Below are positions 43,061 to 52,345 of a stretch of 64,000 nucleotides of DNA, piece after piece. Under the pieces are notes generated by a model. It did no database searches. It was not told the origin of the DNA and saw nothing but the letters and a program-made list of their open reading frames with translations. Origin of the DNA: JAJPHW01 sp963799065 (lineage in GTDB: Bacteria; Acidobacteriota; Terriglobia; Terriglobales; Acidobacteriaceae); NCBI GenBank assembly GCA_963799065.1, contig CAWCVJ010000001.1, positions 1,054,001 to 1,118,000 of the forward strand, in the 5' to 3' direction. Within the stretch, counting starts at the first letter, position 1. Each line of letters starts with the position of its first letter. The position numbers and the translations under genes are program-made.

Positions 43061-45385
43061 CTAGGAGGAAACCGCCGCGCTTCGCTTGCCCAATGCCTCT
43101 TGCACTTTGGTGACAAGAGCTTCGCGGGTGAAAGGCTTCTCAACCAGAATGTTGTGCGACCGAGTGACCTGTTTATGCAGGAGCAGATCGTCGTTGTAGC
43201 CGCTCATGTAAAGCACGCGAAGATTCGGGCGCGAGTCTCTAAGGTGACGGACGAGGTCGGGGCCGCTCATCCCCGGCATCACGATGTCGGTCACCAATAG
43301 ATCAAACTCAACTCCGCCTGCGGCGGCGCGCACAGCTTCGGCGGCATCCTGCGGAGTAATCACAGTGTATCCGGCACTCTCCAACAACTCCCGCGCTAAC
43401 ACACGAACGCTATCCTCATCTTCCACGAGCAAGATGGTCGCGGTGGTCCCCTGGAACGATCCTGCAGGCGGGATGATGGGCTGAGAAATCGGAACGGCGT
43501 CGTCCAGGCGCGGCCAGAAAATTTTAAAGGTCGTACCCCTGCCGGCCTCGCTTTCCACAAAAATAAATCCGCCACTTTGCTTCACCGCTCCATACACCGT
43601 TGCCAGCCCGAGGCCAGTGCCCTTACCTTTTCCTTTAGTAGTAAAAAAAGGTTCGAAGATGTGAGCCTGAGTTTCGGCATCCATGCCAAAGCCAGTGTCG
43701 GAAACCTCCAGCCGGACGTACTTTCCCGGCACCAGAGAACGAATCTGGCGCCCGTGGGACTCATCCATCTCGGCATTGGCAGTCTCGATTCTGAGCTTCC
43801 CCCCATCCGGCATGGCGTCCCTGGAGTTCAACACTAGGTTCATGACAATCTGTTCCAGTTGGGTGGGGTCAGCCTCGATCTTGCCTAGGTCGGGGGCCAG
43901 ACTTAGACCGAACTCGATGTCTTCTCCGATGAGCCGTTTAAGCAGATTCTCCGATTGGCTCACCACGGTATTGAGATTGAGGACCTGTGGCGCAATCATT
44001 TGCTTCCGGCTGAAGGCCAGGAGCTGCCGCGTCAGCGCGGCTGCGCTCTGGCCCGCCTTCATGATCTGCCCCAGGCGCTTGCGCGAGGTGTCCGAGACTT
44101 CGGGGTCCCCCAGTTGAAGTTCGGCATATCCGATGATCACATTCAAAAGGTTATTGAAGTCGTGAGCGATGCCGCCCGCGAGTCGCCCGATCGCCTCCAT
44201 TTTTTGCGATTGGCGAAGTTGTTGCTCCATCTGCCGACGCTCGGTCATGTCGCGCGAAATACGCTGAACCCCGACTAAGGTCGAGCCTTCATGGATGGCT
44301 TGGCTGCTTACTTCCAAAGTAATGACTCGTCGATTTCTGGAGATCAGTTCGGCCTCATACACCATGCGCGGTTCGCCGGAAAGCTGGCGCTGAAACACGG
44401 CTTTAGATTCCTCCACCTTTTCAGGAGGAAGGAACTCGAACATACTGCGCCCCAGAACATCTTCGCGTCGATAGTCCATTACGGTTTCGAAGGCACGGTT
44501 GACGGAGGTTAACCTGCCCTCCAAATCGAGTGTGTAGATCAGATCGTTCGCATTCTCCAGTAGTTCGCGGTAACGTTCTTCGCTTCGCCGCAGATACTCC
44601 ACCGCGCGCCGCGATTCAGTGACATCCTGGATCATGCCGATCATCCTCACCGGCCGTTGCGTTTGAGGATCGCGAAGTACATCGGCTTGTGCGGTGATGA
44701 TCCGCTCCACCCCGTCGGCGCGAACGATCCGGTGCTCGCTATGGTAGGCGTTTCCCGATGAAGTAGATTCGGCAAGATTAGCCAGCAACTTCTCGCGATC
44801 GTCCGCGTGAACTCGGGCAATGTAAGTCTCCACTGAGGGTTCGACCGCACCCGGATCGTAGCCCATGATGCGATAAACCTGATCGGACCAGTGAAGCACT
44901 CCGGGATCCTTGGGATTCTGTGGCAATTCGATGCTCCAGCTTCCCAGGTTAGCGACCCTCTGCGCGGTGAGGAGAGTTTCCTGGCTGTTGCGCAGTTTCT
45001 CTTCGACGTTCTTTCGTTCAACGGCATGGCGCAACGACCTTACCAGGACAGCTCGCGAGAATTCCCCTTTGACCAGATAATCCTGAGCCCCGTCGTGCAC
45101 CAACCTCAGAGCCATCTCTTCATCCTCATTGCCGGTCAGAACAATCAGCGGCACGTTGGGGAACTTGGAGTGAAGCTTGATTGCAGTCGCATCTCCCCGA
45201 CTATCGGGCAACCCCAGGTCGAGCAGCACCGCATCGGTCTTACCCGCCGCCAGCACTTCCATGGCCCCCGAAAGGCGGTCCACATGTTCGACTTTGCAGT
45301 CGAAGGCGCCCGGCTCCTCCATCATCTTGCGCACCAGAAGGGCGTCGCCCGGATTATCCTCGACCAGCAGAACGTTCATGACCAT
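43061..45385 (-). CDS. Hybrid sensor kinase: REC-PAS-PAS-HisKA-HATPase-REC
   Basis: 774 residues without transmembrane segments. An N-terminal receiver (NVLLVEDNPGDALLVRKM, acceptor in AVLLDLGLPDSRGD) is followed by two PAS domains (about 145-255 and 268-385), a HisKA box (GGIAHDFNNLLNVIIGYAEL), an HATPase domain (QIVMNLVLNSRDAMPDGG, then GTGLGLATVYGAVKQSGG) and a C-terminal receiver (ILLVEDEDSVRVLARELL, acceptor in LLVTDIVMPGMSGPD). It is the last gene of the phosphorelay operon, 7 bp after the response regulator gene. Confidence 0.93.
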   Translation of the reverse strand: MVMNVLLVEDNPGDALLVRKMMEEPGAFDCKVEHVDRLSGAMEVLAAGKTDAVLLDLGLPDSRGDATAIKLHSKFPNVPLIVLTGNEDEEMALRLVHDGAQDYLVKGEFSRAVLVRSLRHAVERKNVEEKLRNSQETLLTAQRVANLGSWSIELPQNPKDPGVLHWSDQVYRIMGYDPGAVEPSVETYIARVHADDREKLLANLAESTSSGNAYHSEHRIVRADGVERIITAQADVLRDPQTQRPVRMIGMIQDVTESRRAVEYLRRSEERYRELLENANDLIYTLDLEGRLTSVNRAFETVMDYRREDVLGRSMFEFLPPEKVEESKAVFQRQLSGEPRMVYEAELISRNRRVITLEVSSQAIHEGSTLVGVQRISRDMTERRQMEQQLRQSQKMEAIGRLAGGIAHDFNNLLNVIIGYAELQLGDPEVSDTSRKRLGQIMKAGQSAAALTRQLLAFSRKQMIAPQVLNLNTVVSQSENLLKRLIGEDIEFGLSLAPDLGKIEADPTQLEQIVMNLVLNSRDAMPDGGKLRIETANAEMDESHGRQIRSLVPGKYVRLEVSDTGFGMDAETQAHIFEPFFTTKGKGKGTGLGLATVYGAVKQSGGFIFVESEAGRGTTFKIFWPRLDDAVPISQPIIPPAGSFQGTTATILLVEDEDSVRVLARELLESAGYTVITPQDAAEAVRAAAGGVEFDLLVTDIVMPGMSGPDLVRHLRDSRPNLRVLYMSGYNDDLLLHKQVTRSHNILVEKPFTREALVTKVQEALGKRSAAVSS

Positions 45386-45392
45386 AAAAATC

Positions 45393-45833
45393 CTAGCGCG
45401 GAGGAAGCTTGACGATCGTCATCCAAAAGTCCTCCACGGACCTTACGACCCGAACGAATTGACTCAAATCCAACGGCTTCGAAACGTAGCAATTGGCATG
45501 GAGGTCGTAACTCTTCACAATGTCCTGCTCCGCTTCCGAACTCGTGATGACGACAACCGGTATTCTGCGTAAGTCGGGGTCGGCCTTGATTTCATCGAGC
45601 ACCTGGCGACCATCTTTCTTCGGGAGATTCAAGTCCAGCAAAATGAGGTCGGGACGGATGGCGTCTTTATGTTTGCCCGTGCGTCTTAGGTACTGAAGGG
45701 CGTCGATGCCGTCGCTCGCCACCCCAAGATGGTTCGCGACTTTGGCATCGGCCAAGGCCTCTCGGGTGAGCCGAACATCGCCGGGATTGTCTTCCACCAG
45801 CAGAATCTCGATGGGCCGAATCGGCGTATTCAA
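45393..45833 (-). CDS. Single-domain response regulator (Rcp1-like)
   Basis: 146 residues starting with TTG 45831-45833, which overlaps the stop of the upstream kinase (TTGA) and has AAAGGA upstream. It has the Rcp1-type receiver pattern: EILLVEDNPGDVRLTREAL, acceptor Asp in LILLDLNLPKKDGRQVL, then VVVITSSEAEQDIV and the lysine in YVSKPLDLSQFV. It has no output domain, so it relays phosphate between the flanking kinases. The longer frame to 46076 is a shadow of the kinase gene. Confidence 0.92.
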   Translation of the reverse strand: MNTPIRPIEILLVEDNPGDVRLTREALADAKVANHLGVASDGIDALQYLRRTGKHKDAIRPDLILLDLNLPKKDGRQVLDEIKADPDLRRIPVVVITSSEAEQDIVKSYDLHANCYVSKPLDLSQFVRVVRSVEDFWMTIVKLPPR

Positions 45834-46981
45834 ATGTGTCCGTCCTTTCTCAATCGTTTTCGTGGAAGAGTAAACAGAAATATCGTCCCGTAATCGGGAG
45901 CGGATTCGACCCAGATTCGGCCGCCATGGCGCTCGACGATTTTCTTGCAGACAGCCAGCCCGATTCCGGTTCCCGGGTATTCCGAGCGACTGTGCAGCCG
46001 CTGAAAAATATCGAAAATGCGATCCCGCTGCCCTTCGGGTATTCCGATGCCATTGTCGCGCACGGCAATGGTCCACTCGGATGAACCCTCTACCGCCGAG
46101 AGGTGAACCTGCGGTGGTTCTTTTCCTCTAAACTTGATCGCATTGGCCAATAAGTTCTGGAGCAGTTGGCGAAGCTGAAGTGGATCCGCTTCCAGGGTGG
46201 GAAGAGGGTCGTGGGTAATCGCCGCCGCTGAATCGGAGATTGCGGAGCGCAAATCTTGTTGGAGGGTGGCGACAACCTTCTCGAAATCAATGGAAGTTAC
46301 CTTGAGTTCACGCCGTCCCACGCGAGAATAGGCGAGAAGGTCATTGACCAGCGCCTGCATGCGCCGAGCGCCATCCACGGCGTAACCGATAAACTCATCG
46401 GCCTCCGCATCCAATTGTCCCTGGTATCGTTTGGCGAGAAGCTGGGTAAAACTGGCCACCATGCGGAGAGGCTCCTGAAGATCGTGGGACGCGACGTAGG
46501 CAAATTGTTCAAGATCCGTATTCGAGCGCTCCAGATCGGCGGTTGCCATATCTCTTGCCGCTTCCCTTTTCCTTCGCAGAGTGACATCCTCAAGCTGCAA
46601 CAATGTCAGCCCTGAGCTGGGTTGGGTTTCCTCGATGGGATGGGCACTCAGGGAGAAGGTTCGGCGGTGGTTGGCAAACTGGAAATCTATGCGGACGCCG
46701 CTTATCGGGGAGCGTTGGGTCGATCGTTCCGCTAACACGTCTCTAACCGCTTCCCAACCGGCGTCCGGTAAATCTTGCATGAATTGTTCGTAGATCGTTT
46801 GTGGAGGTATGTCGAAAGTCTTGCAAAAGGACGCGTTCGCTAACCTGATGCGGAAGTCCCCATCGACCACAATCAGTGGGTCGGGTATGGCTTGGAGAGC
46901 AAGAGCCGCCAGCGATTCGGGAGAGGGCTCCGGCGTGACCACTCCCGCCGTTTTCCGCTCCCCCACTGCATTTCCATTCAC
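45830..46981 (-). CDS. PAS-domain histidine kinase (cyanobacterial phytochrome-like core)
   Basis: 383 soluble residues. A single PAS domain (about residues 25-130, IPDPLIVVDGDFRIRLANAS) precedes a coiled coil and a HisKA box of the ASHDLQEPLRMVASFT type, paired with an HATPase domain (LRQLLQNLLANAIKFRGKEP, then VRDNGIGIPEGQRDRIFDIF and GTGIGLAVCKKIVERHGG). This kinase type usually works with Rcp1-like regulators, as encoded directly downstream. It probably starts the three-gene operon, served by the promoter near 47.2 kb. Confidence 0.92.
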   Translation of the reverse strand: MNGNAVGERKTAGVVTPEPSPESLAALALQAIPDPLIVVDGDFRIRLANASFCKTFDIPPQTIYEQFMQDLPDAGWEAVRDVLAERSTQRSPISGVRIDFQFANHRRTFSLSAHPIEETQPSSGLTLLQLEDVTLRRKREAARDMATADLERSNTDLEQFAYVASHDLQEPLRMVASFTQLLAKRYQGQLDAEADEFIGYAVDGARRMQALVNDLLAYSRVGRRELKVTSIDFEKVVATLQQDLRSAISDSAAAITHDPLPTLEADPLQLRQLLQNLLANAIKFRGKEPPQVHLSAVEGSSEWTIAVRDNGIGIPEGQRDRIFDIFQRLHSRSEYPGTGIGLAVCKKIVERHGGRIWVESAPDYGTIFLFTLPRKRLRKDGHI

Positions 46982-47179
46982 GATTCCCGCCTCGTTTCTA
47001 AGAACTCTTTACAAGCTGGATGAATCCCCCTGAATTAAATTGCCCCGTCTTTCCGCAACACCTGAAACCGCCTGCCGAACAGAAGTTCCGATGATTGGTT
47101 CTCACATAAGGGTTGTGAGCGCGTCCCAGATTCTTGCCCGCACGGCTGCTCATCACCCCGCCGCCAATCATAACCCTGC

Positions 47180-47207
47180 ATCATAACTTCCCTCTCCCGT
47201 ATGTCAA
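47180..47207 (-). promoter_or_regulatory. Sigma-70-like promoter reading to the phosphorelay operon
   Basis: On the minus strand: TTGACA at 47202-47207, 16-bp spacer, TATGAT at 47180-47185. It lies in the 281-bp gap ahead of the kinase gene (start 46981), so the leader would be about 190 bases. The rest of the gap holds nothing I recognise. Confidence 0.5.
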
Positions 47208-47262
47208 GTATCGATTGATATACGTCAAGAATGTGGGTTGCGAGGCGATGATTGACTGCGGA

Positions 47263-48930
47263 CTATTGGGCGGCGATTCGCACGTCATACTTTTGCTTCG
47301 GATCGACTGTCAGGGACGTTGCACCCGCGACGTACGGCCGAAGAACGCCAGGATTCAGCCATTCCAAGTCCCAGCCATTCTGAAGGGCCAGCACAGAGTA
47401 TTTTCCGGGAAGGACGTCCAGCAGCGTGAAAGTACCGTCGCTGTCGCTTTGGTCGCGGCGATAAAGCGCGGCATTGTCGCCGGCGCCGTCGGGAATCAGG
47501 ACCACCATCGCCCCTGCGACCGGCTTGTCATTGCGCAACACGACTCCGTTCACATCCACAAGTTTAGTGGAGAGATTTACGGTCAGCTGTACCGCGCCGC
47601 CAGCCAGATTGACAGTCGTCCCCGAGCTGGTCGCGCCCTGGGCAGTGACGCGCTGCACAACTGCGCCCTCGATGTTGAACACTTCTACGGTGTAGTGCCC
47701 AGGTTTCACCAATCCCGAAATTTGAAAATCGCCTTTCGGATTAATGCGAGCAGCCTCAATCTCGCCGCTTGAAATCTCGTGCAGACGGACGTATGCGTTC
47801 TCAGGGAAGCTGAACATGCCGGAAAGCACCACCGTCCCACTTACTCCCCCTGCGCTGCTCGCAGCGGCGCCATTGACGTCCGCGTCGCCAGAAACGTCCA
47901 AAAGTTGGGTGCGACTTTCCGGTGTCTTCCCGAAACTCTCCAAGGTAAGTTCGTACCGCCCTGGAGCGATGCCGCCGATGTCCAGCGTACCGTCACCGCT
48001 GCGTAAAGTCTGGGCTGGAATTTGAGCGGCGGCGGTGCCAAACGCGCGAACCGTAATCATTGCGTTCGTAAATTGTCCCGGCTCTCGATTCGCAAAGGTG
48101 ACGTGAAGGTGCGCAGCCGGTACGGGAACCAGGCTGATATCGGCCGTGAAACGTTCCCCGGGCTTGATCACGATGGCGGTGGCGCCGTCTGCGTCGGTGG
48201 CGCCGGCGTAATACGTGATGGGATAGGCGACATCGAATTGAAGCCGGTTGTACTCTGCCGATTCGTCGGAAAAATCTCCCTCGCCGGTGAGGGTGCAGGA
48301 GTCTCCCACACAAACCGAGTGGGATCCGCGCGGCGACCCGAATTGCGCATACCATGGATGCGTCGAGACCGCGACGTAATAGCGTCCCGGAGCGAGATGC
48401 GAAAATCGATAGACGCCGCGGTCGTCAGTGCTGACTGCGGTTTCCTGCTCCACCATGCGTCGACCCTCCTCCATCGAGCTGCGAAAAAGCATGACTTGAG
48501 CATCGCGAACGGGATCGTTCTGATCGTCGTTCACACTGCCGGAAATTACCCCGTCGGGGAAAAGCCGAAACACGATGTGCTCGGAATCGGCAGTTGCGCC
48601 CACCGCAACCGCCGTGGAGAAATTCTCGTGTTGATCAAGCGCCTGTCTGCCGAACCCCCGCTTGGCGGAGATAATCCAATATTTGCCGGAGCTTAGCCCG
48701 CTGAAGCGAAAATGCCCGGTCTCGTCGCTGCTCGAATTCTGGAAAGGCGCGGCTTCACGCGACTTCCCGATGGATATGTCCACGTCGGAGAGCGGCTGAA
48801 GGGTAAGCGCGTTCACTACAATTCCTGCGATGTTAAATCCGCGAGGTTGCGCGGCCGGCTCTGATTGTGCCACCGCGTAGACACTGGCAAAGTTTAAAAC
48901 AAGTGCAGCCATAAGCGTCGAGCGCTTCAT
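47263..48930 (-). CDS. Secreted multi-domain carboxypeptidase-regulatory-like protein
   Basis: 555 residues with a signal peptide (MKRSTLMAALVLNFASVYAV). It contains several beta-sandwich units of the carboxypeptidase regulatory type, recognised by the G-x-F/Y-x-F-x-x-L-x-x-G-x-Y core: GHFRFSGLSSGKYWIISAKR near residue 65, GVYRFSHLAPGRYYVAVSTH near 170, and GTFTLLDVLPGKYSVLAL near 500. Such domains bind surfaces or partners and have no enzyme activity. Its start overlaps the stop of the homologous gene upstream by ATGA. It is last in a three-gene secreted-protein operon. Confidence 0.82.
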   Translation of the reverse strand: MKRSTLMAALVLNFASVYAVAQSEPAAQPRGFNIAGIVVNALTLQPLSDVDISIGKSREAAPFQNSSSDETGHFRFSGLSSGKYWIISAKRGFGRQALDQHENFSTAVAVGATADSEHIVFRLFPDGVISGSVNDDQNDPVRDAQVMLFRSSMEEGRRMVEQETAVSTDDRGVYRFSHLAPGRYYVAVSTHPWYAQFGSPRGSHSVCVGDSCTLTGEGDFSDESAEYNRLQFDVAYPITYYAGATDADGATAIVIKPGERFTADISLVPVPAAHLHVTFANREPGQFTNAMITVRAFGTAAAQIPAQTLRSGDGTLDIGGIAPGRYELTLESFGKTPESRTQLLDVSGDADVNGAAASSAGGVSGTVVLSGMFSFPENAYVRLHEISSGEIEAARINPKGDFQISGLVKPGHYTVEVFNIEGAVVQRVTAQGATSSGTTVNLAGGAVQLTVNLSTKLVDVNGVVLRNDKPVAGAMVVLIPDGAGDNAALYRRDQSDSDGTFTLLDVLPGKYSVLALQNGWDLEWLNPGVLRPYVAGATSLTVDPKQKYDVRIAAQ

Positions 48931-50591
48931 GGGTGGAGCCTCGCCAGTTCGACATTGATGGTCGAGGTTTCTCCCGCTTGCAGAGTCACATGGCTGGCCT
49001 CGGAAAGATAGGGCTCCAACGCCTCAGGGTTGCCATATTCCATTGTCTCCGGGCTTTGATCGAGGGCGAGGACGAGGTAGTCGCCGGGAGCGAGATTGCT
49101 AAAGTGAAACCGTCCCGTTGACGAGGCGAATGTAGTCCTCGAGTTGCCTGCCGGACCCCGTTCAGGAACCAAAAACACGCCAGCCTGCGTCTTGCGTCCG
49201 CTTTGCGTTACGGTTCCCGTCAGTGAAGCTCCGTCGTCGCGCAGCACAATCTCGATCGGCAACGGTCTGACTCCGGCCACCACCGGTAGATTTTCTTGTA
49301 GCAAGTCCAGACTGCCACCATAGCGTGCCGATTCGACCCACCAATCACCGTTGGGAGTGATGCCTACCGCATAGTTACCCGGATCGACGTCCGCCACCAC
49401 CACGCTGGCATTTTTTCCGCTTCCTTTGACGAATGAGAAATATCCGTTCTGCGTCAGGATGGAGAGCCCTTGCGCCATGAGCTGAACCGTGACCGGCTGC
49501 AAGTTCAAGTCGTCACGGTTGGTTAGAGAAGAATGGCTGGATCGGAATGAAACGGAGACGGGGATCGACGCCGCCGGGCTAAGCGCGATTCTCACCCCCG
49601 CAGTATTTGATGTCACCACGATCGGTGCGTCGCCGACCATCGTGCCGCCGAGACCCTGTGCGTGTGCCCGGAGAGTGTAGACTCCCGCAGGAGCTTTGGT
49701 TTCAAAAGTCCCATTGTTGTTGTGGTAGCGGACCGGGAAGTTCGCGCTCTCGCCCGACCGGCTGATGAACTGCAGGTTTACATTTTGTCCCGGGCCGACA
49801 CCCGTGATCGAACCTGCCACGTCGAAGAGCGGTTCCGGCTTGACGGAAAAATCGGTTTCTACTTGCTGGCCTGCCAAAAGCTCGATGGGCGACGCCGACT
49901 GAATATCGTTCACATCCGGATAAAAGCGTTCGGAGTAGCCGCTATCGGTTGATTTCCTTGTGGGTGGACGCTCACTGAAGCTTGCGAACGCGCGCTCCCA
50001 ACTGGGTCCGACAACGACGAAATACGACCCCGGCATGAGCCCGGAGACGCGAAATTGACCGTCGTCGTCGCTGAGGGCAGCGCCCCGTTGCTCCCAATGC
50101 CGTTTGCCGTCGCTCACTCGAGAGCTTATCACTCGCACTGGAATGTTCTCGACAGGTTCTCCAGACACGTCCGTGACTCGCCCAAACAAGACGCTCTCCG
50201 GAACCAACTTCACCTGAACCTCTGGGGTGTCATTACCGATATCGACGGAGTCTGCCGGTTGAATGCCCGCATTCACTTGCTGCGGATTGAAGAAGCCGGG
50301 TTTACGAGCGACGATGGAGGCGTGCGTCGCGGGCAATCCGTAGAAGTGAAAACGTCCTTCGTTGTCGGTAAGCGTTTGTCGGGTGCTGCCGGCAAAGACT
50401 TGGACGATCGCGCGCCGGACTGGTTCTCCCGTTGAAGAGTTGACGACGACACCTTGAACGGAATGGCGGGTTTGAGCCGGCGAGGACGAGACGCTGTCTT
50501 GTGCAAGAACTGGATGATACGGTACTGCGCAGAGCAGCAACAGCAAGGGCGGAATCCAGCAAGGGAGCGGCTTTACGGCGGGGCACGACAT
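48927..50591 (-). CDS. Secreted carboxypeptidase-regulatory-like repeat protein
   Basis: About 554 residues from ATG 50589-50591 (GAGG lies 8 bp upstream); the longer frame to 50633 is less likely. A signal peptide (PCWIPPLLLLLCAVPYHPVL) is followed by carboxypeptidase-regulatory-like units, for example GRFHFYGLPATHASIVARKP, GQFRVSGLMPGSYFVVVG and GRFHFSNLAPGDYLVLALDQ. Same architecture as the neighbouring downstream gene, with which it overlaps (ATGA), so the pair probably arose by duplication and acts together outside the cell. Confidence 0.82.
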   Translation of the reverse strand: MSCPAVKPLPCWIPPLLLLLCAVPYHPVLAQDSVSSSPAQTRHSVQGVVVNSSTGEPVRRAIVQVFAGSTRQTLTDNEGRFHFYGLPATHASIVARKPGFFNPQQVNAGIQPADSVDIGNDTPEVQVKLVPESVLFGRVTDVSGEPVENIPVRVISSRVSDGKRHWEQRGAALSDDDGQFRVSGLMPGSYFVVVGPSWERAFASFSERPPTRKSTDSGYSERFYPDVNDIQSASPIELLAGQQVETDFSVKPEPLFDVAGSITGVGPGQNVNLQFISRSGESANFPVRYHNNNGTFETKAPAGVYTLRAHAQGLGGTMVGDAPIVVTSNTAGVRIALSPAASIPVSVSFRSSHSSLTNRDDLNLQPVTVQLMAQGLSILTQNGYFSFVKGSGKNASVVVADVDPGNYAVGITPNGDWWVESARYGGSLDLLQENLPVVAGVRPLPIEIVLRDDGASLTGTVTQSGRKTQAGVFLVPERGPAGNSRTTFASSTGRFHFSNLAPGDYLVLALDQSPETMEYGNPEALEPYLSEASHVTLQAGETSTINVELARLHP

Positions 50592-50657
50592 TCGATCTAC
50601 CTCAAGAATACCGCGCCGCGCGTTCAAGCTCAATCGGAAGTTTCTGACCGACGAAGC

Positions 50658-51467
50658 CTAGTTCTCCGAGAGTACGAAGTTCACCACGGCGGCCGCGTTC
50701 GCGCTCACATCCACCGTCTTCTCCCAGATCCTGGCGTCGGAAAATACCGGACGTTCAACTTTCCTTTCGGTTAGGACGTCGTATGCCGCCTCCGTGTGGC
50801 GGACGTTCCAGCCCTCATGCCAGGCAACGATCTCGTACTTTCCCGGCGGAACGTCTTTGATCTCGAAACGCCCGTTGGCATCCGTGACAGCATAATAAGG
50901 ATGAGGCGCCACGATGACCTCCGCATTCATCCAGACGTGACCGCCATTGCACTTCAGGTTCACAATTCCAGCGTTGTTCATGCTGCGCGATACCGTCTGA
51001 TTGGTGAAAGGGAACGGCAAGTTGTAACTGGCTGCGCCATCCATATGGATCGTGTGCAACGTTGCATCCGAGCTTTTCATCTGCAATGAGCCTTGCTGCG
51101 GTACAAGCAATATGTGCGGCTCGTAGCGGCAGCGGCGCTGATCTAGAGATTGCCGTGCGGGCGGAAAGGCGAACGCCTTCCCACTGCTGATCCCCTTGAG
51201 GTAGACGACGGTGTTTTCGACTCCGCCGTCGGCTCCGACAATGAGGCGATCAAGTTCAGCGCGTCCCTTCCCTTCGGGATCACAGATGGCTGGATCTTTG
51301 CTGATGGGCATGGTTAGCGGCTTGGGGGCCGCCCCTGTCCATTTAACGGTGCCGGTGATGGTTCCGCCGCCCGTGACGGTTGTTACCTGATAGCTCTGGG
51401 CCGTAGAAGGGGAAGCTACAGTCAACAGAGCAGCGCAAAACAGGGCACTGCTCAATTGGATTTTCAT
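50658..51467 (-). CDS. Secreted cupredoxin-like protein with carboxypeptidase-regulatory domain
   Basis: 269 residues from MKIQLSSALFCAALLTVA; a GTG 9 bp further upstream is an alternative. After the signal peptide, a beta domain with VTGGGTITGTVKWTGAAP is followed by a cupredoxin-like region with candidate type-1 copper ligands: His in TLHTIHMDG and Cys, His, Met in LKCNGGHVWM. A carboxypeptidase-regulatory unit (GRFEIKDVPPGKYEIVAWHE) follows. The set suggests a secreted copper-binding or electron-transfer protein, which is inference. First gene of the minus-strand operon. Confidence 0.78.
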   Translation of the reverse strand: MKIQLSSALFCAALLTVASPSTAQSYQVTTVTGGGTITGTVKWTGAAPKPLTMPISKDPAICDPEGKGRAELDRLIVGADGGVENTVVYLKGISSGKAFAFPPARQSLDQRRCRYEPHILLVPQQGSLQMKSSDATLHTIHMDGAASYNLPFPFTNQTVSRSMNNAGIVNLKCNGGHVWMNAEVIVAPHPYYAVTDANGRFEIKDVPPGKYEIVAWHEGWNVRHTEAAYDVLTERKVERPVFSDARIWEKTVDVSANAAAVVNFVLSEN

Positions 51468-51642
51468 TTCGACCACTCACAGCGAACAGATTTTTACTTT
51501 CTGTCCCAACCTTGCTCCGATCTTGATTTTGGGTCAAATAACCAAAGGGGTAGTACTTTGAGGTCACTTTCGCATCGTAACTCTAGCATTTACAAACTTT
51601 TACGAACTCTTTACCGCGCGCGAGAGTTGGTTACCAGAGGCA

Positions 51643-52335
51643 ATGAGATACTTGAACAACGTCATGAGCACGATACGCCGATTCGCAATTTGCTGGACAC
51701 TGGCGTGTGCGGCATTGGCTGGAGCGCATTTTGGGTTCGCCCAAGCGCAAGAAGGTTCTCCTGAAAGTGATCCGACGGCAATGCGCCACCACGGCGTTGC
51801 GGGGACGATCACAGACGTACGCGACGGCCAACTGACCCTCAAGACTTTCGACGGCAAAACGGCGAGGGTGCAATTCGACTCTGACACTAAGTTCTTACGG
51901 GATCGTCAGCCTGCCACGCCGAAGGATTTCAAGGTCGGGACGCCTGTGCTCATCCGTGGCGAGGCATGGGGCGATAATAGCTGGAAGGCAACGCTCGTAG
52001 CCACGCGCTCCGACGCCAAGCCGGGCGAGATCAAGGATGCAATGGGCAAGCGCTTCATTGCAGGCCAAATCAAGTCCATTAAAGGGCTGCAGATCGTGAT
52101 CGCGCGCCCCGACGGCCAGACGCAAACCATAGCGGTTGACGAGACCACGTCGTTCCGAAAACAAAACGAGAGCATCACTCTGGCCGACCTGAAAGCGGGC
52201 GATTACGTTTTCGGTCGCGGCGAAGTCAAAGACGGGACATTTGTGCCCGCCATCCTTAGCTTGGCGGATGCGAACTTAATGGCGCAATTCGGCCAGATGA
52301 TGTCAAGCGGCGCGCCATCTCAGCCGAAGAAGTAA
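51643..52335 (+). CDS. Exported DUF5666-type protein
   Basis: 230 residues; the start may be 51643 or ATG 51664 (MSTIRRFAICWTL). A signal peptide ends near GFAQAQEG. Two beta-barrel-like repeats follow, each with a GxIxxVxxxxLTLKxxDGKxxxVxxDxxT pattern: VAGTITDVRDGQLTLKTFDG (about 51-95) and IAGQIKSIKGLQIVIARPDG (about 138-185). This matches DUF5666-type OB-like domains, which are periplasmic or surface-attached with unknown ligand. It precedes the large receptor gene by 11 bp and is divergent from the cupredoxin-like operon. Confidence 0.75.
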   Translation: MRYLNNVMSTIRRFAICWTLACAALAGAHFGFAQAQEGSPESDPTAMRHHGVAGTITDVRDGQLTLKTFDGKTARVQFDSDTKFLRDRQPATPKDFKVGTPVLIRGEAWGDNSWKATLVATRSDAKPGEIKDAMGKRFIAGQIKSIKGLQIVIARPDGQTQTIAVDETTSFRKQNESITLADLKAGDYVFGRGEVKDGTFVPAILSLADANLMAQFGQMMSSGAPSQPKK

Positions 52336-52345
52336 ACGTATTCGA

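Noticed and set aside
45834..46076. N-terminal extension of the response regulator
   Set aside because: It lies inside the upstream kinase gene; the receiver starts at the TTG overlap.
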